DNA from: Arcanobacterium bovis
Lineage (GTDB): Bacteria; Actinomycetota; Actinomycetes; Actinomycetales; Actinomycetaceae
Assembly (NCBI RefSeq): GCF_004331995.1
Contig: NZ_SJDT01000005.1
Location: 100,394 to 164,393 of the forward strand
Length of the DNA stretch: 64,000 nt
Direction of reading: 5' to 3'
The number at the start of each line of letters is the position of its first letter. The stretch's first letter is position 1. This document shows positions 26,064 to 34,877 of the stretch, piece by piece. The notes below the pieces were generated by a model, which saw nothing but the letters and a program-made list of their open reading frames with translations, was not told the DNA's origin and did not search any database. The position numbers and the translations under genes are program-made.

Positions 26064-26941
26064 AAGTTCAGCTCATATCGACAGGTGTGGAATACGACGT
26101 CGTACTGATCCAAAAGACCTGGAAGAATACCTATTTTTATCTCGCAAGCTATTCCGACGACGCTCGCCTCGTTCCTTATGGTTCTCGCGTGCTGCAAAGG
26201 CAAGTGAGGGTGCTGGATCCTGCGCAACCAAACTGGGTTTCTCCTCGAAAAATACGCGGTTACTTAGGAACTATCACCACTGATGAGCGTTTAATTTCTT
26301 ACCTGGAGAGAGAACCATATTTTCTTCGCTCACTCAGGGAAGGAGTTCGCGGACCTGTTGAAATTATTAATCTAATTTTTGCGTCGGACGACACCGCTTT
26401 AAGTATTCTTAACGATAAGCGCGATGTCAGTGGTCTACTAGTTTCTCAACAACAAGTAGAGCGATATGTGCGCAGTGAAATGCGGGCTTTGATTTCACGC
26501 ATGAGCGAGACGGACTGTAACTGCCGTTTTGTCGATGATGTAGTTCGGTTCTCCCAAGATAATTGGTGGCTATCCATCAGGAATGATTCGATTGTCGGTT
26601 ATGAACTTATGGTTCACGTTCAAGAAGGCGACAAGAGTGTTGGACTTTGGGTTAACGAGGATACGGATGCCTATCCGCTTTTCGAAGCTGACGAAGCATG
26701 GCGAACCTTGATGTTCGTGGATGCTGCAAAAATCGTTGTAGACGCGCTGTTTAATGGTGAGATTTACAGCGGAGCGGTTGCCGGGAAAAGCTATCTTGCA
26801 GTTCCCGCTGGTGAGGACGATTTGTATATCGTTTGTGAAGGAGAACTAAAGCGCCGTCGTCAAACATTGACGATGACGAATACAACCAAGTGGACCCGTG
26901 ACCAAGTGGTAGAAATGCTTGTTCCTATTCAAGTTAAGTAA
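26060..26941 (+). CDS. Hypothetical protein, coupled to the preceding gene
   Basis: 293 residues, soluble, no signal peptide. I do not recognise a family. The N-terminal 70 residues are beta-rich (VQLISTGVEYDVVLIQKTWK). The middle has a charged helical region (QQQVERYVRSEMRALISRMS) with two close cysteines (DCNC), and the C-terminal third is beta-rich again with aromatic and acidic residues (DLYIVCEGELKRRRQTLTM). It overlaps the 148-residue gene by four bases and is followed, after about 200 bases, by a peptide/membrane-protein cassette on the same strand. No catalytic motif can be seen. Confidence 0.65.
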   Translation: MKVQLISTGVEYDVVLIQKTWKNTYFYLASYSDDARLVPYGSRVLQRQVRVLDPAQPNWVSPRKIRGYLGTITTDERLISYLEREPYFLRSLREGVRGPVEIINLIFASDDTALSILNDKRDVSGLLVSQQQVERYVRSEMRALISRMSETDCNCRFVDDVVRFSQDNWWLSIRNDSIVGYELMVHVQEGDKSVGLWVNEDTDAYPLFEADEAWRTLMFVDAAKIVVDALFNGEIYSGAVAGKSYLAVPAGEDDLYIVCEGELKRRRQTLTMTNTTKWTRDQVVEMLVPIQVK

Positions 26942-27107
26942 GTAAATCGTGGTGACTGAAATTGAACGACCTTGACTTTCTCAAGCTTTGCAGCGATCTG
27001 CTAACTACTCCTGAATATTTTCTGTGTAGAGAACAATATACGATTCAATAGTCGAATATTAAAGTATATTTCCGCAGGTAAATCGGATAAAACTCTTCCA
27101 AACTTGC

Positions 27108-27333
27108 ATGGTGAATAGTAGTCTAAATGTGTTGCGTATAAAGAATAGCTTTCATCGATAAGGCTGTTGAGAATACAACAGCGATTGCCGCATGGAACTG
27201 GGGCTTAGTAGCATCCACTATTGTGAGAGCTTTGGGACCAGCTTTTGTTACAAGTTTTGGAAAAGCTCTGGGTGGACCTGTTCTCGTAGCCTCAGCACTC
27301 GCCGTGGCTGCAGTCAGTTGCGCTTTTTCTTAA
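27108..27333 (+). pseudogene. Hydrophobic peptide gene, apparently frameshifted
   Basis: An open frame from 27142 to the TAA at 27331-27333 encodes about 63 residues with a hydrophobic Gly/Ala-rich end (AAWNWGLVASTIVRALGPAF, then VTSFGKALGGPVLVASALAV) finishing SCAFS, with Cys four residues from the end. It has no ATG, GTG or TTG at its beginning. An ATG at 27108 opens a frame that runs to 27161 in a different phase (start MVNSSLNVLRIKNSF). Removing one base near 27151-27155 would join them into a ~76-residue peptide. It may be a frameshifted gene, a sequencing error or a gene with an unusual start. A small membrane protein gene follows after 29 bases. Confidence 0.45.
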
Positions 27334-27362
27334 ACACAAAATATGGGTATTAAGGTGGCACA

Positions 27363-27584
27363 ATGAAAAATTTAGTAACGATTTATTCCGCCGGAGTTTT
27401 CATCTTTGAATTTGCCATTATGTGGTTGATCATTTCGTATGCACGAGATCAATGGCTTAATTTCAGGGATGGAAAAACTTGGTTATTTGCGCTGTTAGCG
27501 GCTGTGGTTTTTACCGCAGTGTCTACCTATGCGTACGCGAAGGACTCAGATAGCCCCAGAGGTCCTGAGAAACCAACAAAGTAA
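27363..27584 (+). CDS. Small two-helix membrane protein
   Basis: 73 residues: helix 1 at about 8-26 (AGVFIFEFAIMWLIISYA), helix 2 at about 40-57 (FALLAAVVFTAVSTYAYA) and a charged tail (KDSDSPRGPEKPTK). No family recognised. AAGGTGG lies before the ATG. It follows the hydrophobic peptide frame that ends at 27333, mirroring the 158/65-residue pair at 23539-24230. An immunity-type role is a hypothesis from this layout. It is convergent with hrpA, whose stop is 34 bases downstream. Confidence 0.6.
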   Translation: MKNLVTIYSAGVFIFEFAIMWLIISYARDQWLNFRDGKTWLFALLAAVVFTAVSTYAYAKDSDSPRGPEKPTK

Positions 27585-27617
27585 AAAAGGATAACGCGTC
27601 AATCGGCTGGAAAACCA

Positions 27618-30600
27618 CTACCTCCCGAGTAGCTTTTTAATCCTCTGAGGTGAGACTTTCACGCGCGTGCCTAGCTGCTGAGCAAATAGCGAAACCCGCA
27701 ATTCTTCCACCAGCCATCGTGCTTGCACCAATACGGCTGCGCGCGCGGCGTCGTACTCCACCTGCTTAAACTCTTCGCGCTCGCGGTTTACCAGCTCTTC
27801 AATATCCGCCACCTGCCATGCGAGCGCATCGTCAGCCGCCGGATTATTAGCCGCTTTCGTGATACGCAAGCCCGCGGCCTTCAAGAAACGCGGCAAATCA
27901 GGCAAATACTCCTCGGGAGTGGCAAAAATGAAGCCATCAAAAATGAGTGCGGTAATCTGTTCACGCACGTCATGCACCGTATTGATCAGCGCCACCGACG
28001 TATTCTCCCGAATCAAAGCCTCAACATCTCCCCAGGCCTGCAATACCCGCACCACAATCTGCGCCAGCCGATACGTCTCGTCTTCAATACGGTCGCGCAC
28101 ATAAGCACGCAGCTGCTCAAACTCTGCCGCGCGTCGCACCCTGCCCAGCGGAGTTTTTTCTTGTTTCGCCCACTTCTGCGCAACGTTCCGCGCAGCTGTG
28201 AGCTGCAAATCTGCAACGAGCGCCGCAGTATTTTTATATGGCGACGCCGCAAGCGTGAGCGACTCTAACCCAGTCCAACGTGAGGTAATGCGTCCCTCGG
28301 GAAGCGCCGTCTGCCGATACACCAGGTAGACGACGCCGTTGCGGTGCTCGCGTACCTGTTCGGCAGGTTCAGCCAACACGCGCAACTGCACGGCACCGCC
28401 CGCAACGACGAACGCCGGATAGCCACGCACTACCATGCCATGCGGGCCCTCTGTTTCGATAACCGCAGGCAATTCGCCCTCTTTTATTTGAGCCCAATCG
28501 TGGATATCGTCCACCGAATCGCTGAGGATTCCGGCGCGGGACTTCGCCTCGGCAGCGATCTGCGCCTTGCGGGATTCCACTTCCCGCTGGCGTTGATCCT
28601 TGCGCGCACTTGCCTCCTGATCAGCCAAAATAGCGTCTCGCGCTTCGTCGAGAGCGCGAGCCACCGCTCCCTTGACCACTGATTCCACCGCGGAGCGTGT
28701 TTGTGGTGCTAAGGACCGCTGTAAAGCCACGAGTGACGTGCCCTCGTCAAGCACGGCGCCGCGCTCAGAGCGCACACAGAACGTGATCACAAGGTGAGGC
28801 GGCAACTCCACCTCAGCCCAAGCGTCGTCGTCGATATCGAAACCACGCAACGTGCGCACAGCCTGTGTGAACGCCTGCGCGAAACTTGGCGCACCCACCT
28901 GCCCGTGCGCAACAGAATCCCAAGGCGGTAACAGCGCCACGATCTTGCTCGCCACATCGGGCGCAGGCACCAGATTACGGCGGATCCGCTTTGGTAGCGC
29001 GCGAATCGTTGCGACCGTGAGCTCCTCAATCATGCCCGGCACGAGCCAGTCAAAGCCCGCATCCTCCAATTGCGGTAGGAGAGTAACTGGCACGTCAATC
29101 CGCAGGCCATCGGTGTGGCTACCTGGGCTAAAGCTATAAGTAATCGGGAGTGTTACGTCGCCTTGTACCCATTCCTCGGGGAAATCGGCATCATCCACAC
29201 TCGTTTTGCCAAGTAAGAACTCTTGCGTGAAATTCAGCAGATCAGGGCGTTTATGCTGTGCTTTCTTCCACCACGAGTCGAAATGCCGGCCCGAAACGAT
29301 GGAATCCGGTAACCGTTCATCAAAGAAAGTGAATTGGGCGTCGTCGTCGGCCACTAAACCGTGCTGACGAGTGCGCGCTTCTACCTCGCGTGCCTGCTCA
29401 AGAGCCTGTTTATTGTGCTTGGCGAAAGCGTGGTGAGTGCGCCACTGATTCTCCACCAGACCATGCCGGATAAACATCTCGCGGGCGAGCTCGCGCGCTT
29501 CAGGCGTTCCCACCTTCGCCAGCAGACTCTGCCGATCCGCCACGATGGTCATGCCATAAAGCGTAACTTTCTCGTGTACCATCGCCGCACCCTGGCGGTT
29601 TGCCCAGAACGGCTCGGAATATTGCGTCTTGACCAGGTGTTTCGCGGCGCGCTCGATCCACGCTGGATCAATCTGGCCCACCGTGCGGGCGAAGAGCCGC
29701 GAGGTTTCTACCAGCTCAGAGGCCATAACCCACGCTGGAGTGCGTCGGTGCAAGCCTGATCCTGGCCAGATTACGAAATGAGTGCCGCGCGCGCCGGCGT
29801 AGTCGCGCTTGCGTTCGTCCCAATTTCCCAGGTTGGAGAGGAGTCCGACCAGTAGCGCCCGGTGGATTGCGTCCGCAGCGGGAGCGTCCGACGACGCCGC
29901 CACAGCTTTCACCGCCTCGGTCACGTTGCGATTTTGAGCAACGTCCGCGCCTGCTTGAACGGCTTCTTCGATCTGCCGAACTGTGGGTATGGTGATCTGT
30001 TTGAGAGTTAGACCGAGCGGCTTGGCAAGTTGCCGAAGCTGCGTTACTACATCTTGCCACTCGCGGAAGCGTAGCCAGTTGAGGTATTCGCTGCGGCACA
30101 TGCGGCGGAATGCGGATCCAGAAAGATCGCGTTGCTGGGTGCGCAGATACCGCCACAGATTGAGATAGGCGAGGAAGTCTGAGCGTGGATCGGTAAAGCG
30201 TGCGTGGAGTTGGTCTGCTTGCGCCTGAAATTCCGCAGGTCTTTCGCGCACGTCCTGCACAGACATCGCAGCTACCAACACCAATATTTCTGCAGCGCAG
30301 CCGTTATCGGCTCCGGCAAGCAAAATTCTTCCTAGGCGAGGATCGATAGGCAGACGTGCGAGTTGGCGGCCAATTTTTGTGAGCCGTGGCTTGCGGGCGC
30401 CGATACCTAATTCAACCGCACCGATTTCTTCGAGTAACTGTAATCCGGCTCGAATGGCGCGCATATCGGGTGGATCAATAAATGGGAAGTCTTCCACGGC
30501 ACCCAAGCCCAATGAGGTCATTTGTAGGATTACCGCAGCTAAAGAAGTGCGTTGAATTTCTGGCTCGGTAAATTGCTCGCGGCTTGCAAAATCGTCCTCA

Positions 30601-31787
30601 GAGTAAAGGCGAATGGCGATACCGTCTGCCACACGCCCGCATCGCCCGGCGCGCTGATTGGCTGAGGCTTGCGAAATCGCCTCAATCGGGAGGCGTTGCA
30701 CTTTGGTTTTATTGGAAAAGCGCGAGATGCGGGCTGTGCCTGGGTCGATCACGTACCGAATCCCTGGCACCGTGATGGACGTTTCGGCAATATTGGTGGC
30801 GAGAATGATTCGCCGATGCCGGTGAGGTGCAAAAATACGATGTTGCTCGCCGGCTGAAAGCCGCGCAAATAGTGGGAGTACTTCCACCGCTCCTGGAATA
30901 TTGGAACTCCCACCAGGTTCGATATAGCGCACGCCCAGATCATCACGGAATGCTTTCTGTGTTTCGTGAATCTCGCCCTCACCGGAGAGAAACACCAGAA
31001 TATCGCCAGGGCCTTCGGCGAAAAGTTCGGTGGCGGCGTCGATAATCCCGGTGATCTGATCGCGCGGATCGGCTGGTGCATCGGCGTATGGCTCGGCGTC
31101 TTGCCGCTCGTGACGTGAGTGATCTTCGTGCGCACCCAACTCGGCGTCGCCATCGAGCGGCCGGTAACGGATTTCAACTGGATAGGTTCGCCCTGAAACC
31201 TCGATGATCGGCGCTACTTTTCCAGCCCCGCCGCCGTACATATACGTGCCAAAATGCTCGGCAAAGCGCTGCGAATCGATGGTCGCCGACGTAATAATGA
31301 GCTTGAGATCAGGGCGTTTTGGCAGTAGCTGCGCGAGGTAGCCGAGTAAGAAATCAATATTGAGCGAGCGCTCATGGGCCTCGTCGATAATGATCGTATC
31401 GTATTTGCGCAGCTCAGGATCAGATTGGACTTCTGCAAGTAAAATGCCGTCGGTCATCAACTTCACCAGAGTGGAATCGGAAACTTCCTCAGTGAAGCGC
31501 ACTTGGAAACCGATTGCCCCGCCCAGTTTCACGCCCAACTCAGAGCAAATACGCTCAGCCACTGAGCGCGCTGCGATGCGTCGTGGTTGAGTATGCCCGA
31601 TCATTCCCTTGATTCCGCGCCCAATTTCCAAGCAGATTTTCGGAAGCTGGGTGGTTTTTCCCGAACCAGTTTCGCCCGAGATGATTACTAACTGATTGTT
31701 GCGGATCGCTTCGGCGATATCGTCTTTGCGCGCAGATACAGGGAGTTCAGCGGGGTATGTGATAGTGGGAACGGCTTTTTCTTTCAC
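27618..31787 (-). CDS. hrpA: ATP-dependent RNA helicase HrpA
   Basis: 1389 residues, the full length for HrpA. Motif I is GETGSGKTTQ (38-47), Ia TQPRRIAARS, II DEAH (135-138) and III SATID, with VI QRAGRCGRV later in the helicase core. The HA2/OB region follows, and the large C-terminal DUF3418 domain (about 780-1380) specific to bacterial HrpA is intact. HrpA resolves stalled or collided ribosomes and acts on mRNA with 3'-5' helicase activity. A charged region near 215-240 (HEDHSRHERQDAEPYADAP) is an insert in the core. It is transcribed alone; a hairpin separates it from the symporter gene upstream. Confidence 0.93.
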   Translation of the reverse strand: MKEKAVPTITYPAELPVSARKDDIAEAIRNNQLVIISGETGSGKTTQLPKICLEIGRGIKGMIGHTQPRRIAARSVAERICSELGVKLGGAIGFQVRFTEEVSDSTLVKLMTDGILLAEVQSDPELRKYDTIIIDEAHERSLNIDFLLGYLAQLLPKRPDLKLIITSATIDSQRFAEHFGTYMYGGGAGKVAPIIEVSGRTYPVEIRYRPLDGDAELGAHEDHSRHERQDAEPYADAPADPRDQITGIIDAATELFAEGPGDILVFLSGEGEIHETQKAFRDDLGVRYIEPGGSSNIPGAVEVLPLFARLSAGEQHRIFAPHRHRRIILATNIAETSITVPGIRYVIDPGTARISRFSNKTKVQRLPIEAISQASANQRAGRCGRVADGIAIRLYSEDDFASREQFTEPEIQRTSLAAVILQMTSLGLGAVEDFPFIDPPDMRAIRAGLQLLEEIGAVELGIGARKPRLTKIGRQLARLPIDPRLGRILLAGADNGCAAEILVLVAAMSVQDVRERPAEFQAQADQLHARFTDPRSDFLAYLNLWRYLRTQQRDLSGSAFRRMCRSEYLNWLRFREWQDVVTQLRQLAKPLGLTLKQITIPTVRQIEEAVQAGADVAQNRNVTEAVKAVAASSDAPAADAIHRALLVGLLSNLGNWDERKRDYAGARGTHFVIWPGSGLHRRTPAWVMASELVETSRLFARTVGQIDPAWIERAAKHLVKTQYSEPFWANRQGAAMVHEKVTLYGMTIVADRQSLLAKVGTPEARELAREMFIRHGLVENQWRTHHAFAKHNKQALEQAREVEARTRQHGLVADDDAQFTFFDERLPDSIVSGRHFDSWWKKAQHKRPDLLNFTQEFLLGKTSVDDADFPEEWVQGDVTLPITYSFSPGSHTDGLRIDVPVTLLPQLEDAGFDWLVPGMIEELTVATIRALPKRIRRNLVPAPDVASKIVALLPPWDSVAHGQVGAPSFAQAFTQAVRTLRGFDIDDDAWAEVELPPHLVITFCVRSERGAVLDEGTSLVALQRSLAPQTRSAVESVVKGAVARALDEARDAILADQEASARKDQRQREVESRKAQIAAEAKSRAGILSDSVDDIHDWAQIKEGELPAVIETEGPHGMVVRGYPAFVVAGGAVQLRVLAEPAEQVREHRNGVVYLVYRQTALPEGRITSRWTGLESLTLAASPYKNTAALVADLQLTAARNVAQKWAKQEKTPLGRVRRAAEFEQLRAYVRDRIEDETYRLAQIVVRVLQAWGDVEALIRENTSVALINTVHDVREQITALIFDGFIFATPEEYLPDLPRFLKAAGLRITKAANNPAADDALAWQVADIEELVNREREEFKQVEYDAARAAVLVQARWLVEELRVSLFAQQLGTRVKVSPQRIKKLLGR

Positions 31788-31855
31788 GGGGTAATTCTGC
31801 CATGTTCTGTGGCGTCGGGAAATTTACGGAATATACAAGGGGTGGATGTTGCGTT

Positions 31856-31893
31856 GGGTGTGGGCGCTGAGGGTGTGTAGTGCACCCACACCC
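31856..31893 (-). terminator. Hairpin after the dicarboxylate symporter gene
   Basis: GGGTGTGGG (31856-31864) pairs with CCCACACCC (31885-31893), 15 bases after the symporter stop. No strong T-run follows. Confidence 0.55.
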
Positions 31894-31907
31894 TAGTGTG
31901 CCAGCAC

Positions 31908-33347
31908 CTAGTACGCCGCGTGGTTCTTGACCTCCTCTGGAAGCACAGGCTGCGGCGTCGGAAGCAGGCGATCCGCTGGGTTGATCGGTTTCGGTGGACG
32001 CTTGAGGTTGTACTCAGTATCGTGTTCATCCACGCCAATTGCCGAATAATCGAACGGGTGCTCGCCGTGCAGCACTGCCTGCGCGCGCTCAAGGTCGAGC
32101 GCGTTCGTCCATTGCCCAATCACAAAGGTTGCGATGGCATTTCCTGAGAAGTTGGTGAGCGCACGCGCTTCAGACATAAATCGGTCGATTCCCACAATCA
32201 CACCAACGCCGTCGAGCATATCGGGGCGGTATGCTTGCAAACCGCCTGCTAGCGTGGCTAGTCCAGCGCCGGTCACTCCGGCCGCACCTTTCGAGGCAAT
32301 AATCATAAACACGAGCATGCCGATTTGCTCGCTCATCGACATCGGCTTGCCCATCGCGTGTGAAATAAACACCGCCGACATCGTCAAATAGATCGCGGTT
32401 CCGTCGAGGTTAAAAGAATAGCCCGTCGGCACCACGATGCCGACGGTAGGTTTCGCCACGCCCGCGTGCTCCATTTTCGCCATCAGGTTCGGGAGCGCAG
32501 ATTCAGACGACGATGTTGCCACGATTAGCAGGTATTCACGCGCGAGGTACTTCATCAGGAGGAATACGTTGATCCTCGTTGTGGCATAGAGGATCGCTCC
32601 CAAAATCACCACGATAAACAAGAAGCAGGTGATATAGAACGCCACCATAACCAGACCGAGCTGTGCGATAGCTTTAGCTCCAGTTTTGCCTACCACCGCA
32701 GCTATTGCACCAAATGCGCCGATTGGGGCGATCCAAAGAATCATGATAAGGATTCGGAAAACAAGTTTTTGGAGGAGGCCGATGGCACGTAAAATTGGCT
32801 CGCCCTGCTTGCCGAGGCGTTGTACCGCAAAGCCCACCAAAAGGGATATAAACAGTGTTTGTAGCACCGAGCCAGAAGTGAGCGAGCTAAAGATCGTATT
32901 TGGAATGATGCTTTGGATGAAGCCGATAGTGCCGCCTGCACCTTCCGCTTTCTGTGCGAATTCGGCTCCGGCGCCTGGCTCGATCTTGAGGCCGTCTCCT
33001 GGGTGAATGAAGTTGCCAACTATCAGACCGATAGCTAGGGCGAAGGTGGACATCACGAGGAAGTAAACGAGCGCCAACAACCCGGTTTTTCCGACCGACG
33101 CCGCCGAGCGTACTGAGCCGATTCCCAGCACAATCGTGCAGAAAATTACTGGCGAGATCATCATTTTGATGAGACCTACGAACGACGTGCCCAGCCATGC
33201 GAGGCTTGTTGCAAAGCTTGGAGCAGTTAGACCAAGCGCAATACCTGCGATAACTGCCACTATCACCATGATGTAGAGCCAGTGTGTGCGGTCGCGCCGT
33301 GGCTTTTTCGGCTCAACGATTACGGGATCGTTTTCATGAATTGCCAT
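31908..33347 (-). CDS. DAACS-family dicarboxylate/amino acid:cation symporter
   Basis: 479 residues. Two ATGs are adjacent; the second is chosen because GGAGG lies five bases before it. The dicarboxylate/amino acid:cation symporter signatures are clear: the serine-rich turn ATSSSESALPNLMAKMEHAG and the substrate/sodium motif GYSFNLDGTAIYLT. There are about eight helices plus two re-entrant loops. Resemblance is closest to C4-dicarboxylate (DctA) or glutamate (GltP) carriers. The C-terminal ~55 residues are polar and Pro-rich. It is monocistronic. The substrate, either a C4-dicarboxylate or an acidic amino acid, is not resolved. Confidence 0.88.
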   Translation of the reverse strand: MAIHENDPVIVEPKKPRRDRTHWLYIMVIVAVIAGIALGLTAPSFATSLAWLGTSFVGLIKMMISPVIFCTIVLGIGSVRSAASVGKTGLLALVYFLVMSTFALAIGLIVGNFIHPGDGLKIEPGAGAEFAQKAEGAGGTIGFIQSIIPNTIFSSLTSGSVLQTLFISLLVGFAVQRLGKQGEPILRAIGLLQKLVFRILIMILWIAPIGAFGAIAAVVGKTGAKAIAQLGLVMVAFYITCFLFIVVILGAILYATTRINVFLLMKYLAREYLLIVATSSSESALPNLMAKMEHAGVAKPTVGIVVPTGYSFNLDGTAIYLTMSAVFISHAMGKPMSMSEQIGMLVFMIIASKGAAGVTGAGLATLAGGLQAYRPDMLDGVGVIVGIDRFMSEARALTNFSGNAIATFVIGQWTNALDLERAQAVLHGEHPFDYSAIGVDEHDTEYNLKRPPKPINPADRLLPTPQPVLPEEVKNHAAY

Positions 33348-33528
33348 CATAACCTCCGTTGGTTGATGTAGTGTGCGATAAACATCCTCAGGACTGTGAG
33401 TCTATCTGAGTCCAAAGTCCTATTCAATGACTTTTGGAATTTTGTGGGTGATTTCGGACGTGTTTGCGAATAAGATCAATCACCCGAGGAATCTTGCGTG
33501 AAATACTGGTATGTAGAGAGGGTCGATA

Positions 33529-34671
33529 ATGTTTACAGTGCAGGATGTAGATTTCGCTACTTTTGAGCGAGAAGCCAAAGAAAACGGCGTCGAACTCCCC
33601 CTTGAGCAAACCGAAATCTGGGCGACGTTCCAAAGTGATGTGCCAGGGCGAACCCCGTGGAAGTACCTAGTGGTCAAGAACTCTGACGCCGCAAAGTCTA
33701 CCTGCGCATTGGTGAGTTTCATTGAGTATGAAACCCACGGCTATCGCTATCTACGAGCAGTTCACGGCCCGATTTATGTGGGTGCTGCGTGTGTGGAGGC
33801 TGGGTCTGCGCAAAGTTCCGCTGATGACACTCCTTCTCTCAATCCTCCAACGTCTCCTAATTCCTCAACGTCGCTCAGTCCCGCAGCTTCCTCGCCATAT
33901 AGCCCTGTTAATCCCGCTCAAGAGCGTGAAATACTTGGCGCTATCAGCGCTTTTGTGCAGAAAGCCCATCCCAAAGCGGTGTTTATGCGTCTTGCAGTGC
34001 AGCACTACTTTTCTGCGGAGTGTGCGTCGTTGTGTTATCCGGTGCTTTCTACCCGACCTTATGATGCAACGGTGATTATCGATCTTCGCGGCACTAAAGA
34101 CGACGTTCTCTCCCGTATGAAACGGCGTGGACGGCGCGATGTGAACAAGGCGCTACGGGAGTCGCCGGCAGTCTGTGCGGACGAAACAGAGCAGGCCACG
34201 GCGTCGTTCGCCGAATATTATTCGGTCATGGAAGATACGGCGCAACGTGACGGCTTCGTGCCGGCACCACAAGGCGATTTCGAGCGTATGTTGACATTCC
34301 TTGGGCCTGAGCATTGCCGTGTGTATGCGGCGCGCATTGATGGACAATTGGTGGCATGGTCGATTGTGACGATTCAGAACGCTCGCGCCACCCGTTATTA
34401 TGCTGCGATGCGCACTTCAGCAATGCGAGATTTCGTGAGTGATCTGCTCGTTTTCTACGAACTTTGTGAGCTTCCAAAGCGTGGCGTAGCTGATTATGAC
34501 CTGATGGGAATTGGTAGCTCGTTTAATGAATCTCTTCTCGGGCTCAATCTGTTCAAGACGAAGTTTAGTCAGGTTGTAGCTTCAGTGGCGCCCGACGCCG
34601 ATATCCCGCTTCGGCAGGTGTTTTATCGGTGTTTGCGCCTCGCCAAGTGGGCACGATCTTTCAAAGAATGA
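33529..34671 (+). CDS. FemAB/MurM-type peptidoglycan bridge aminoacyltransferase
   Basis: 380 residues with the twin acetyltransferase-like domains of the FemABX family: PLEQTEIWATFQ and a first lobe, then RMKRRGRRDVNKALRESP and SIVTIQNARATRYYAAMRTS, with YDLMGIGSSFNESLLGLNLF near the end. Such enzymes add amino acids from aminoacyl-tRNA to lipid II to build peptidoglycan cross-bridges. A low-complexity Ser/Pro/Thr insert occupies about residues 88-125 (SPNSSTSLSPAASSPYSP), unusual for the family and probably a surface loop. There is no coiled-coil arm as in staphylococcal FemA. It is transcribed alone upstream of nrdD. Confidence 0.85.
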   Translation: MFTVQDVDFATFEREAKENGVELPLEQTEIWATFQSDVPGRTPWKYLVVKNSDAAKSTCALVSFIEYETHGYRYLRAVHGPIYVGAACVEAGSAQSSADDTPSLNPPTSPNSSTSLSPAASSPYSPVNPAQEREILGAISAFVQKAHPKAVFMRLAVQHYFSAECASLCYPVLSTRPYDATVIIDLRGTKDDVLSRMKRRGRRDVNKALRESPAVCADETEQATASFAEYYSVMEDTAQRDGFVPAPQGDFERMLTFLGPEHCRVYAARIDGQLVAWSIVTIQNARATRYYAAMRTSAMRDFVSDLLVFYELCELPKRGVADYDLMGIGSSFNESLLGLNLFKTKFSQVVASVAPDADIPLRQVFYRCLRLAKWARSFKE

Positions 34672-34807
34672 CCTCACTGCGCCGCAAAATTTGCCGCAAA
34701 AATGACTCTTACATCACGCCCGATTTGGGACCTTTGAACTACTCCATTTCATTTCTCCAGCAATGGGAAATTTGGAAAAATTCGCAGCAAATAAAACAGG
34801 TGTGTTG

Positions 34808-34854
34808 GAACTAGATATGCGCACCTCGCGAGTTCTAAACTCAACATCTAGTGG
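34808..34854 (+). promoter_or_regulatory. Tandem NrdR boxes upstream of nrdD
   Basis: GAACTAGATATGCGCA (34808-34823) and ACTCAACATCTAGTGG (34839-34854) are NrdR-like; their centres are 31 bases apart, one base from the spacing before nrdH. The right half TCTAGTGG is identical to that of nrdHIEF box 1. Box 2 covers the GTG at 34851, so that codon is unlikely to be the translation start. Confidence 0.68.
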
Positions 34855-34877
34855 TCGATAATGAAAGGAAGCACAAG

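Noticed and set aside
22000..27600. Integrated prophage or transposon as the source of the accessory region
   Set aside because: No integrase, transposase, terminal repeats or att-like duplications could be found; only degenerate dispersed repeats.
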